From Desulfovibrionaceae bacterium (GTDB taxonomy: Bacteria > Desulfobacterota > Desulfovibrionia > Desulfovibrionales > Desulfovibrionaceae): DNA of 64,000 nucleotides. Shown piece by piece: positions 49,547 to 57,365 of this stretch. How positions within the stretch are numbered: position 1 is the first letter of the stretch; the number at the start of each line of letters is the position of its first letter. The stretch lies in assembly GCA_019421865.1 (NCBI GenBank), contig JAHZEL010000003.1, positions 142,685-206,684 of the forward strand, given 5' to 3'. Made by a program: the position numbers and the translations under genes. The notes below the pieces were generated by a model, which made no database searches, was not told the origin of the DNA, and saw only the letters and a list, made by a program, of their open reading frames with translations.

Positions 49547-51107
49547 ACAGGTCGCAGGAAAAGGGCGCACCGTCGCCATCATGGATCTGGGCTCGAACTC
49601 TCTGCGCATGATGATCGTGCGCATCGGTGAGAACCGTGTGACCAGCGTCCTCAATCAGGTCAAGCAGATGGTGAGGCTCGGTGAGGGAGCCTTCGAGGAA
49701 CGCAGGCTGCAGGTCGAGCCCATGCGCAGAACCATTGCGGCTCTGCGCGGCTTTGCGGGCATGTGTCGTTCCTACGGTGTGGACGAGGTTGTGGCACTTG
49801 CGACGGCCGCCGTGCGCGACGCGGCCAACGGTCAGGAGTTCATGGATGAAATACGCCGTGAAACCGGCATCGACTTCACCGTGATTTCCGGCAGGGAAGA
49901 GGCACGTCTCATCTGCCGCGGCGTGTCCGTGGCGCTCGAGCCTTTTTCCGGAAAGAGAATGTTCATAGATATCGGCGGCGGCAGCACGGAGCTTTCCGTG
50001 GCCCGCGGCACCGATATTCTTGAGCTCGAATCGCTCAAGCTCGGCGCCGTTCGCCTGGCAGGACTTTTCCCCTGTTCTGGCACGGTGAGCCCTCTGCGCT
50101 ATGCGGAAATGCAGAAATATGTGCGCGATCATGCGGTTCTGCCGCTGCAGCGCATGGAAGCGCAGAGCCCGGGGGAGCTGGTGGGCAGCTCCGGCACCAT
50201 ACAGAGCCTTGCGGAAATGGCCGTTGCCATGTCGAGGGAAAGCGGCAAAAAGACGGGAGACACGCCGGAGGTGCTCAGCTATGGCGGGCTTCGGCGTGTG
50301 GTGAAGGCGCTCTGCGAACGCAATGAAAATGAGCGTATGTCTCTGCCCGGCATGAACCCCCGGCGTACCGGCATTCTCATTCCCGGGGCGGCCATTCTGC
50401 AGACCATCATGGAGGAGCTGGATTTCGACTCCGTGCGCGTTTCCGGCCGAGGCCTGCGGGACGGCGCTCTTGCCGACTATCTGGACCGGATGTTTCCCGA
50501 AAAGGGCAGACTTTCCGTACGCGATGAAAGCGTGCTCCGACTGGCCCGCCTGTGCCGTTTCGAGGAAGTGCATTCCCGGCATGTGGCGGCGCTTGCCGTC
50601 ATGCTTTTCGACTCCGCCCGCGAGATCGGTCTGTACCGCGGCCCTGCCAGAATGCGGGAGCTGCTGCACTATGCGGGGCTCCTGCATGATATCGGCATCT
50701 TCATTTCGTTTACGAAGCATAACGTGCACAGCCATTACCTTATTCAGAACAGCGAAATGCTCGGCTTCACGCAGAAAGAGGTTTCGCTCATGGCGGCGCT
50801 GGCGCTTTTTCACCGGTACGGCTACTCCAGAAAGGACAAGGGCAGCGTGACGTTGACCGACGACTGGCTGGAATACGCCCGCTACCTTTCGCTTTTTCTT
50901 TCTCTTGCGGAAGGCATGGATAAAAGTCACCGTCAGGCCGTGGTATCGGCGGCCTTTGTGCGTCAGGACAAGGAGCTGAGGCTTGTTGTCCGCTCTTCGG
51001 TTCCGTGCCCGGTGGAGCAGGAGCGGCTGAAGCGCTGCTTCAAGGCGCTGGAGAAATGTTTCGGTGCCGTGAACGTGGTGTGGGAATCCGCTTCGAAGAC
51101 GGCATGA
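49536..51107 (+). CDS. ppx: Exopolyphosphatase / guanosine pentaphosphatase (Ppx/GppA)
   Basis: 523-residue ASKHA-fold phosphatase that degrades polyphosphate from its ends and/or pppGpp. Motifs: DLGSNSLRMMI (residues 17-27), ATAAVRDAANG, GREEARLI, DIGGGSTEL (about 145) and GSSGTIQSLAEM. A C-terminal HD domain (about 340-440) has HSRHVAAL and LLHDIG. Start ATG 49536 lies inside the end of the HD gene; the open frame runs further upstream without similarity. Last gene of the phosphate/polyphosphate operon, ending at a strong terminator. Confidence 0.94.
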   Translation: MSAEQVAGKGRTVAIMDLGSNSLRMMIVRIGENRVTSVLNQVKQMVRLGEGAFEERRLQVEPMRRTIAALRGFAGMCRSYGVDEVVALATAAVRDAANGQEFMDEIRRETGIDFTVISGREEARLICRGVSVALEPFSGKRMFIDIGGGSTELSVARGTDILELESLKLGAVRLAGLFPCSGTVSPLRYAEMQKYVRDHAVLPLQRMEAQSPGELVGSSGTIQSLAEMAVAMSRESGKKTGDTPEVLSYGGLRRVVKALCERNENERMSLPGMNPRRTGILIPGAAILQTIMEELDFDSVRVSGRGLRDGALADYLDRMFPEKGRLSVRDESVLRLARLCRFEEVHSRHVAALAVMLFDSAREIGLYRGPARMRELLHYAGLLHDIGIFISFTKHNVHSHYLIQNSEMLGFTQKEVSLMAALALFHRYGYSRKDKGSVTLTDDWLEYARYLSLFLSLAEGMDKSHRQAVVSAAFVRQDKELRLVVRSSVPCPVEQERLKRCFKALEKCFGAVNVVWESASKTA

Positions 51108-51129
51108 GATTTTTTTTCGGTCTTTTTCG

Positions 51130-51170
51130 GAAGGCGGAGCCGGTATGTCCCGGTTCCGCCTTCTTTTTTT
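51130..51170 (+). terminator. Terminator after ppx
   Basis: 14-bp stem GAAGGCGGAGCCGG / CCGGTTCCGCCTTC (one G-U) with a 6-nt loop and seven Ts. Confidence 0.93.
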
Positions 51171-51255
51171 ATGCCCGGGAGACCTGCAAGGGATTTTCGG
51201 AACTTGCTGCGCCGATTCTGGACATTACCCGGAAAGTGATTAACCTTTGCGGGAA

Positions 51256-51261
51256 TACAAT
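51256..51261 (+). promoter_or_regulatory. Possible -10 element of nifUS
   Basis: TACAAT about 60 nt upstream of nifU, in the only promoter-like stretch after the ppx terminator. No good -35 at standard spacing, which would fit an activated promoter. Weak call. Confidence 0.3.
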
Positions 51262-51320
51262 AGACGGAAAACGCGAAGCCTCTTTTTGAAGCGGTCTGTC
51301 GCATTATCAGGAGTACAATC

Positions 51321-52157
51321 ATGTGGGAATATACCGAGACCGTCCGTGATCACTTCCTGCACCCCCGCAATGCCGGTGTGCTTGAAGATGCCAACGTTAT
51401 CGGCGAGGCGGGAAGTCTTGCCTGCGGCGACGCCCTGAAGCTCATGCTGAAGGTCAACGATCAGGGCATCATTGAAGATGCCAAGTTCCAGACGTTCGGC
51501 TGCGCCAGCGCCATTGCCTCGAGCTCTGCTCTGACCGAGCTGATCAAGGGCAAGCATATGGATGAGGCCTCCAAGCTGACGAACAAGGAAATCGCCGAAT
51601 ACCTCGGCGGTCTTCCCAAGGAAAAGATGCACTGCTCCGTCATGGGCGAAGAAGCTCTGGAAGACGCCGTCCGCCACTGGAAGGGACTTCCCTCCAAGGC
51701 CCAGGCCGAGGAAGGCAGACTGGTGTGCAAGTGCTTCGGCGTGACGGATCTTCAGATCATCAAGGTGGCGAAGGAAAACAACCTGAAGACTGTTGAGGAA
51801 GTCACCGACTTCATCAAGGCCGGCGGCGCCTGCGGCAGCTGCAAGGACGACATCCAGTCCATCCTCGACAAGCTTCATGCTCTGGAAAAGCCCATGCAGG
51901 AAATCAAGCCCGTGCCCCGCATGACCAACGTGCAGCGCATGCAGAAGGTCATGACCATCATCAATGAGGACATCGCTCCCCGCCTTGCCCTCGACGGCGG
52001 TTCCATCGAGCTTGTGGACGTGGACGGCACCACCGTGGTGGTTGCTCTCCGCGGCGCCTGTTCCGGTTGCAGCGCCAGCCAGCTGACGCTGAAGAATCTG
52101 GTGGAAAAGACCCTGCGCGAGCAGGTGGATCCCGCCATCAACGTGGTGGAGGCGTAA
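51321..52157 (+). CDS. nifU: Fe-S cluster scaffold protein NifU
   Basis: 278-residue full-length NifU. The IscU-like N-domain (1-125) has scaffold cysteines in SLACGDAL, TFGCASAI and MHCSVMG. The central [2Fe-2S] domain has CKCFGV and GACGSCKDD (about 136-175). The C-terminal Nfu domain (about 205-278) has GACSGCSASQ. The start has AGGAG upstream. It is followed 1 nt later by nifS. No nitrogenase genes are visible, so this pair is probably the housekeeping Fe-S system, as in other anaerobes lacking Isc. Confidence 0.96.
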   Translation: MWEYTETVRDHFLHPRNAGVLEDANVIGEAGSLACGDALKLMLKVNDQGIIEDAKFQTFGCASAIASSSALTELIKGKHMDEASKLTNKEIAEYLGGLPKEKMHCSVMGEEALEDAVRHWKGLPSKAQAEEGRLVCKCFGVTDLQIIKVAKENNLKTVEEVTDFIKAGGACGSCKDDIQSILDKLHALEKPMQEIKPVPRMTNVQRMQKVMTIINEDIAPRLALDGGSIELVDVDGTTVVVALRGACSGCSASQLTLKNLVEKTLREQVDPAINVVEA

Positions 52158-52158
52158 C

Positions 52159-53337
52159 ATGGCCGATATTACCGATGTGATCTATCTCGACAACAACGCC
52201 ACGACGATGGTCGCTCCCGAAGTGGCGGAAGCCATGATGCCCGCCTTCGGCCCGCTTTACGGCAATGCGTCCAGCATGCATACCTTCGGCGGTCAGATGG
52301 GCCACTACATCCAGAAGTCCCGCGAGCAGGTGGCCGGTATTCTCAACGCCGATCCCGAAGAAATCATCTTCACTTCCTGCGGTTCCGAGTCCGACAACTC
52401 CGCCTGGTATTCCGCCACGGAAACCCAGCCGGAAAAGCGCCATGTCATCACCACCAAGGTGGAGCACTCCGCCGTGCTCGCCTACGGCCATTATCTTGAA
52501 GATAAGGGCTATGAGGTGACCTGGCTCGGCGTGGACGACAAGGGCCGTCTCAATCTTGAGGAACTCGACCGTGCCATTCGTCCCGATACGGCGCTCGTCT
52601 CCCTCATGTACGCCAACAACGAAACCGGCACCATTTTCCCCATCGAGGATGTGGCGAGAATCGTGAAGTCTCACGGCGTGCAGCTGCATGTGGATGCCGT
52701 GCAGGCGGTGGGCAAGGAAGTCATCGACCTCAAGAAGCTTCCCATCGACTATCTGGCGCTGTCCGGCCACAAGCTCCATGCTCCCAAGGGCATCGGCGCT
52801 CTGTATGTCCGCCGCGGCACGCGTTTCCGTCCCTACCTCAAGGGCGGTCATCAGGAACGCGGCCGTCGTGCCGGTACCGAGAACGTTCCCTACATCATCG
52901 GTCTCGGCAAGGCCTGCGATCTGGCAGCCTCCAACATGGAGAAGGAACGCACTCAGGTTTCCGCCCTGCGCGACCGTCTGCAGGCCGGACTTCTTGCCGC
53001 CATTCCGCACTGCAAGATCAACGGCGATCAGGAACATCGTCTGCCCAACACGCTGAACATCTCCTTTGAAGCCGTGGAAGGCGAAGCCCTTCTTCTGCAG
53101 CTCGACCGTTACGGCATCTGCGCCAGCTCCGGTTCCGCCTGCACCTCCGGCAGTCTGGAACCCTCTCATGTTCTGCGCGCCATGGGCGTACCGTTCAACT
53201 ATGCGCACGGCTCCGTGCGGTTCAGCCTGAGCCGTTACAATACCGAAGCTGAAATCGATCGCGTGATCGAGGTCATGCCCGGCATCGTCAGCGAACTGCG
53301 CGCCATCTCTCCCTTTGCGAGCTTTCTGAAGAAGTAG
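52159..53337 (+). CDS. nifS: Cysteine desulfurase NifS
   Basis: 392-residue PLP enzyme that supplies sulfur to NifU. It shows IYLDNNATTMVAPEV at the N-terminus, the PLP-lysine segment LSGHKLHAPKGIGALY (Lys in SGHK, about residue 202) and the active-site loop ASSGSACTSG with catalytic Cys (about 324). Group I (NifS/IscS) by its loop length. Coupled to nifU. Confidence 0.97.
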   Translation: MADITDVIYLDNNATTMVAPEVAEAMMPAFGPLYGNASSMHTFGGQMGHYIQKSREQVAGILNADPEEIIFTSCGSESDNSAWYSATETQPEKRHVITTKVEHSAVLAYGHYLEDKGYEVTWLGVDDKGRLNLEELDRAIRPDTALVSLMYANNETGTIFPIEDVARIVKSHGVQLHVDAVQAVGKEVIDLKKLPIDYLALSGHKLHAPKGIGALYVRRGTRFRPYLKGGHQERGRRAGTENVPYIIGLGKACDLAASNMEKERTQVSALRDRLQAGLLAAIPHCKINGDQEHRLPNTLNISFEAVEGEALLLQLDRYGICASSGSACTSGSLEPSHVLRAMGVPFNYAHGSVRFSLSRYNTEAEIDRVIEVMPGIVSELRAISPFASFLKK

Positions 53338-53346
53338 CGGAAAAAT

Positions 53347-53420
53347 GCGGGCCTTTCGGCCCGCGCTTTCCGACGACATGAAAAAAGCCTGCTTCCGTTC
53401 ATGCGGAAGCAGGCTTTTTT
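53347..53420. terminator. Terminator pair between nifS and the hydrogenase genes
   Basis: First a GCGGGCC-TTTC-GGCCCGC hairpin (53347-53364). Then a bidirectional 17-bp inverted repeat AAAAAAGCCTGCTTCCG / CGGAAGCAGGCTTTTTT (53381-53420) with a 6-nt loop, serving nifS (+) and the hydrogenase (-). Confidence 0.92.
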
Positions 53421-53488
53421 GTCTTCATGCGGTGGGGCGGGCTGAGCCGCCTGTTTCCGTCCCGCGTTTTGGGGCGGCGCACCCGGTT

Positions 53489-55183
53489 TTATTCGCCGGT
53501 CATGTTTCTGTGCAGAAGTTCGTGCTCCCTGCCCTTGAGGAGCGTGGCATAGAGCGTATCAAGCAGCGGGTTTTCGCTGGTCTTCTTGATCTGCATGTTG
53601 ATGTCCGCTTCATACAGGGAGTCGCGGCGGGCTCTGAACATGCCGGTTCCGGAAGAGACCGGCTGTCCGCCTCCCATGATGCAGCCTCCCGGGCAGGCCA
53701 TGAATTCCACGAAGTCGTAGGTCTTTCCGCCTTCGCGTATGGCGTTCAGCACCATGTCGGCATTGCGCAGACCGCTGACCACGGCCGCGCGGATTTCCCT
53801 GTCGCCGTGTCGGAAGGAGAACTCGCGGATGCCGTTTTCCTCGCGCACGCCCACGCGCTTGAGTTCGTCGATGTCCTGACGACTGTGTCCGGCAAGGAAG
53901 TTGCGCAGCACGGCTTCCGTAACGCCGCCGCTTGCGCCGAAGATGAGGCCCGCGCCGGACGTGATGCCGAAGGGCATGTCGGCCGCGTCCTTGTCCGCGC
54001 CGTTCAGGGTAAGGCCGTAGCTCTGAATCATGCCGATCAGCTCTTCCGTGGTCAGCACGTAGTCCACGTCCTGCCGACCGTTCGTGCGGGATTCGGGCCG
54101 CAGGATTTCATCCTTCTTGGCCGTGCAGGGCATGATGGCCACAGAGACCAGACGGCGACCCTTTTCATCGGGGTGAACGCTGTCCCAGGCGCGCAGAACG
54201 GCGCCGAACATCTGCATGGGCGAACGGCAGGTGGACAGGTGAGGAATGAATTCCGGATGCTTCTTTTCGCAGAAGCGCACCCACGCGGGGCAGCAGCTCG
54301 TGAAGAGCGGCAGCTTTTCCCCGGAAGCAAGGCGCTGCTGAAGTTCGCGGCTTTCCTCGGTAACGGTGAGGTCCGCGCCGAAGGCGGTATCGTACACTTC
54401 CTCGAATCCGAGGCGGTGCATGACCGTGACGAGGCGGTTCATGACGTTCTTGCCGGCAGGAAAACCGAAGCGGTCGCCTATGGCCGTACGCACGGCGGGC
54501 GCTACCTGCGCGACGACCCTGTTGTTCGGATCGGCCAGCGCGGCCCATACCTGATCCACCGTGCTCTTGATGGAAATGGCGCCCGTGGGGCAGACCACGC
54601 GGCACTGTCCGCAGCCTACGCAGTCGGTTTCGGCGAGGCGGCGGTTGTAGGCCGGGGTCACCAGCGTGGCCACGCCCTTGCCTGCAAAGTCGAGTGCGTC
54701 CACGGCCTGAATGTTGTCGCACATGCGCACGCAGTCGCCGCAGAGAATGCACTTGCTCGGGGTGCGCACGATGCAGTTGGAGCTGTTGTCCACATCGTGA
54801 TGTTCCTGCGCGCTCTTGAAGCGGATGTTTCTCACGCCCATGCGCTCGGCGAGATTCTGCAGATGGCAGTCGCCGTTCTTGTTGCACACCGTGCAGTCGC
54901 GGTCGTGAGAGGCGAGCAGAAGCTCCAGCAGCGTACGGCGGTACTTTCTCAGATCCGGCGTGTTGGTCTGAATGTTCATGCCGTCGCGCGGACGCACGGT
55001 GCAGGAGGCAAAGTAGCGGCCTTCATCGTCCTTGACCGTGCAGAGGCGGCAGGCGCCGTACACGGAAAGTTCCGAAACGTAGCAGAGCGTGGGCAGGTCG
55101 ATGCCCGCCTTGCGTATGACCGTGAGTACATTGGTTTCATCGGTGAATTCGACGCGGATGCCGTCGATGATCATGCTGCCCAT
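53489..55183 (-). CDS. [FeFe] hydrogenase catalytic subunit (HndD/HydA type)
   Basis: 564-residue modular hydrogenase. N-terminal [2Fe-2S] domain (Cys34, 45, 48, 61), then a His-Cys3 [4Fe-4S] domain (HDRDCTVCNKNGDC, about 93-106). Two ferredoxin clusters follow (CILCGDCVRMC, CVGCGQCRVVCP). The H-cluster domain has all three signatures: TSCCPAW (about 295), MPCTAKKDE (about 351) and FMACPGGCIMGGGQP (about 494). A fused small-subunit tail ends the protein. Probably cytoplasmic (no signal peptide). The start at 55183 follows AAGGA, 2 nt after the upstream gene's stop. It resembles HndD of the NADP-reducing hydrogenase, but hndA and hndB are absent here. Confidence 0.95.
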   Translation of the reverse strand: MGSMIIDGIRVEFTDETNVLTVIRKAGIDLPTLCYVSELSVYGACRLCTVKDDEGRYFASCTVRPRDGMNIQTNTPDLRKYRRTLLELLLASHDRDCTVCNKNGDCHLQNLAERMGVRNIRFKSAQEHHDVDNSSNCIVRTPSKCILCGDCVRMCDNIQAVDALDFAGKGVATLVTPAYNRRLAETDCVGCGQCRVVCPTGAISIKSTVDQVWAALADPNNRVVAQVAPAVRTAIGDRFGFPAGKNVMNRLVTVMHRLGFEEVYDTAFGADLTVTEESRELQQRLASGEKLPLFTSCCPAWVRFCEKKHPEFIPHLSTCRSPMQMFGAVLRAWDSVHPDEKGRRLVSVAIMPCTAKKDEILRPESRTNGRQDVDYVLTTEELIGMIQSYGLTLNGADKDAADMPFGITSGAGLIFGASGGVTEAVLRNFLAGHSRQDIDELKRVGVREENGIREFSFRHGDREIRAAVVSGLRNADMVLNAIREGGKTYDFVEFMACPGGCIMGGGQPVSSGTGMFRARRDSLYEADINMQIKKTSENPLLDTLYATLLKGREHELLHRNMTGE

Positions 55184-55185
55184 GA

Positions 55186-55677
55186 TTAATCCTTGATGGA
55201 GATGGCACCGAACTTGCAGTTCATCATGCAGGTGCCGCATTTGATGCAGAGTTCATGATTGATGACGAAAGGCTTCTTGATGACGCCGCTGATGGCGTTG
55301 ACCGGGCAGCTGCGCGCGCAGCGGGAACAGCCCTTGCAGCGCTGGGGGTCGATGTCGAAGAAGATCAGTTCCTGATAGGGGCCGGGCAGATACTCTTCGA
55401 TGACGCGTTCCTCGCCGCCCTGATGCTCCAGAACGGAAAGAACCTGACGGGCGATGCTTTTGCCGAGTCCGCAGCGGGCGGTATGATCGATGAGTGCGCC
55501 GAGCTCGTCCAGCAGCGCCAGCTCATCCTGCGAGGGAAAGGGAAGCGGAGAATCGGCGAGTATCTGCTGCATCTGTCTCGTGCCTTCCCGGCAGGAAATG
55601 CACTTGCCGCAGCACTGATCGCTGGTGAATTTTTCAAGAACGGCCAGAGCCTTTTGAGTTTCCGGTGACTTTTCCAT
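55186..55677 (-). CDS. Truncated NuoF/HndC-like Fe-S protein
   Basis: 163-residue protein. Residues about 15-105 match the C-terminal NADH-dehydrogenase [4Fe-4S] domain of NuoF/HndC (CCGKCISCREGTRQM plus the distal Cys in ARCGLGKS). A two-cluster ferredoxin follows (CKGCSRCARSCPVNAI and CIKCGTCMMNCKFGAI). The FMN/NADH-binding and SLBB portions of NuoF are missing, and the upstream DNA shows no remnant of them. ATG 55677 (MEKSPETQ) is the likely start; the frame stays open upstream without similarity, and the RBS is poor. It is coupled to the hydrogenase gene and presumably shuttles electrons to or from ferredoxin. Confidence 0.85.
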   Translation of the reverse strand: MEKSPETQKALAVLEKFTSDQCCGKCISCREGTRQMQQILADSPLPFPSQDELALLDELGALIDHTARCGLGKSIARQVLSVLEHQGGEERVIEEYLPGPYQELIFFDIDPQRCKGCSRCARSCPVNAISGVIKKPFVINHELCIKCGTCMMNCKFGAISIKD

Positions 55678-55873
55678 GATGGGTGTCCGAAAGAAGTGAA
55701 AAAAGATGACGACAGCAGAATGACGGGTCGGAGCGATCGGCCTGTACGACAGAAGATCGACATGGAAGGAAGCGTTACCGAGGGCATGTTCCGGTGTGAC
55801 GGCGATATTCTGCTGCCCGGGCATGTCCGCAAGAAGCATGCGGCATGCATGGATGTAGACGCGGAAGCCGCTT

Positions 55874-55911
55874 CTTGTAAAGCCTGCGCTCATTGTTCCA
55901 AAGAGGAACAA
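55874..55911 (-). promoter_or_regulatory. Candidate hydrogenase promoter and operator
   Basis: Minus strand TTGGAA (55901-55896), 16-nt spacer, TACAAG (55879-55874). A perfect 7-bp inverted repeat TTGTTCC-AAAGA-GGAACAA (55893-55911) overlaps the -35. Its length and TTGT/ACAA ends recall redox regulators such as Rex, but the inner bases differ, so the binding protein is uncertain. Confidence 0.5.
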
Positions 55912-55973
55912 AGTCCGGAAAGGAGTCAAAAAGGCGTTTTTTCGTGTTTCTTCCATGCTTCTTTTTCCCCGGG

Positions 55974-56002
55974 TTGACGCCGTGATTTCCTGCCGTTACA
56001 GA
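55974..56002 (+). promoter_or_regulatory. Candidate promoter of the SWIM-MoxR-VWA operon
   Basis: TTGACG (55974-55979), 17-nt spacer, TACAGA (55997-56002), about 58 nt before the SWIM gene. Confidence 0.45.
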
Positions 56003-56059
56003 TAGATATCATATGGACTCTCTTCCGCGCCATGCGCGGTCGCCTTCGGGGATAAACGT

Positions 56060-57352
56060 ATGAATATGACGGTGGACGCTGTTCTTGCCCTGGCTCCGGA
56101 TGAATCTTCGGTCAAGGCCGCTCGCGGCCTTGCGTCTCCCGGAAAGTGGCAGACCCTTGGATGTGACGATGCCGCTGCATGGGGACTTTGTCAGGGCAGC
56201 GGCTCGAAACCCTATCAGGTGAAAGTGGATCTTTCAGGGCCCGTATGCTCCTGTTCGTGCCCGAGCAGAAAGATTCCGTGCAAGCATGCGCTGGCGCTTC
56301 TTCTGCTCATGGTGCAGCAGCCCGGGGCGTTCGGCGGCGATCGCCCGGACTGGGTGACCGAATGGCTGGAGAGCCGTCTGCAGCGCGCGGCGAAAAAGGA
56401 AGAGGGGAAGGCGCGGAAGAAGAGCGCCGCTCCCGTTTCGCCCGAAAAGGAAGCCGCAAGGCTGAAGCGCATGCGCGCAGGCCTTGAAGAGCTGGACCGC
56501 TGGATGAACGATCAGGTCCGGCAGGGGCTTTCGTCGCTTTCCGGCCGCTATGAGGAATGGGAAAGGCTGGCCGCCCGCATGGTGGACGCTCAGATGCCGG
56601 GCATGGCTGCGCGGGTGCGCGGCATGGCTTCTCTTGTGGATAGAGGAGACGACTGGCCTGCCGTTCTTCTTGCCCACATGGGGGAGCTGCAGCTTCTGGC
56701 GGAGGCATTTTTTCATCTGGAGAGCCTTTCTCCGGCGGAGCAGGCCGACGTGCGTTCCGCGCTGGGCTATCTTCCCGATAAGGATATCGTGCTGGCCGGT
56801 GAGGACAAGGTGACCGACGTGTGGAGCGTCATCGGCGTGAGCGAAGCGGAAGAGGATCGATTGTGGCGGCGCCGCGTGTGGCTTTATGGAAGAGAGAGCG
56901 GCAGAACGGCTCTCATTCTGGATTTTTCTCACGGTTCCCGCTCGTTTGAGCCGGTATTTCTGCCCGGAGATACGGTACGCATGACGCTGGCCTTCTATCC
57001 CGGCGCCGCGCCGCTCCGTGCCGTGGCGGTCGATGCGCCCGTAAGTGAAGCGGTCTGCGAGCCGTTGCCAGAACGTACTCTGGATCAGGCCCTTGCCGAC
57101 ATGGCCGTCCGGTTGGCCGCCAATCCGTGGCAGAGCCCTTTACCGCTTTTTTTCAGCGGGGCTCATCTTGTGCACGGAAAGAGCGGCTGGCGGCTGCGCT
57201 CCGAGCAGGGCGGCGAACTTCCCCTGTATCTGGACGACGCCGACGCCTGGAAGATTCTGGCCGTAAGCGGCGGACTTCCTCTTGCGGTCTGCGGCGAATG
57301 GGATGGAAACGCGCTTCTTCCGGCGGGCGTCTTCCCCCGGACGGAATTCTGA
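56060..57352 (+). CDS. SWIM zinc-finger protein (YehQ-like context)
   Basis: 430-residue protein. The SWIM finger is near the N-terminus: CSCSCPSRKIPCKHALAL, i.e. CxC (65/67) and CxH (74/76). A basic charged linker (about 110-140) and a long domain of unknown fold follow. SWIM fingers bind nucleic acid or protein. It is first of five tightly spaced genes; the next start is 13 nt after its stop. E. coli YehQ, also a SWIM protein, is encoded with a MoxR ATPase and a VWA protein, supporting a common system. Specific function unknown. Confidence 0.85.
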   Translation: MNMTVDAVLALAPDESSVKAARGLASPGKWQTLGCDDAAAWGLCQGSGSKPYQVKVDLSGPVCSCSCPSRKIPCKHALALLLLMVQQPGAFGGDRPDWVTEWLESRLQRAAKKEEGKARKKSAAPVSPEKEAARLKRMRAGLEELDRWMNDQVRQGLSSLSGRYEEWERLAARMVDAQMPGMAARVRGMASLVDRGDDWPAVLLAHMGELQLLAEAFFHLESLSPAEQADVRSALGYLPDKDIVLAGEDKVTDVWSVIGVSEAEEDRLWRRRVWLYGRESGRTALILDFSHGSRSFEPVFLPGDTVRMTLAFYPGAAPLRAVAVDAPVSEAVCEPLPERTLDQALADMAVRLAANPWQSPLPLFFSGAHLVHGKSGWRLRSEQGGELPLYLDDADAWKILAVSGGLPLAVCGEWDGNALLPAGVFPRTEF

Positions 57353-57365
57353 ACGGGGAGGAATC

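Noticed and set aside
53345..55189. Plus-strand frame of about 600 codons opposite the hydrogenase
   Set aside because: The minus strand encodes all H-cluster motifs; the plus product is a low-complexity shadow.
55678..55956. Upstream extension of the NuoF-like fragment as the missing flavin domain
   Set aside because: The extended sequence has none of the FMN/NADH-binding glycine motifs and includes the promoter/palindrome region.
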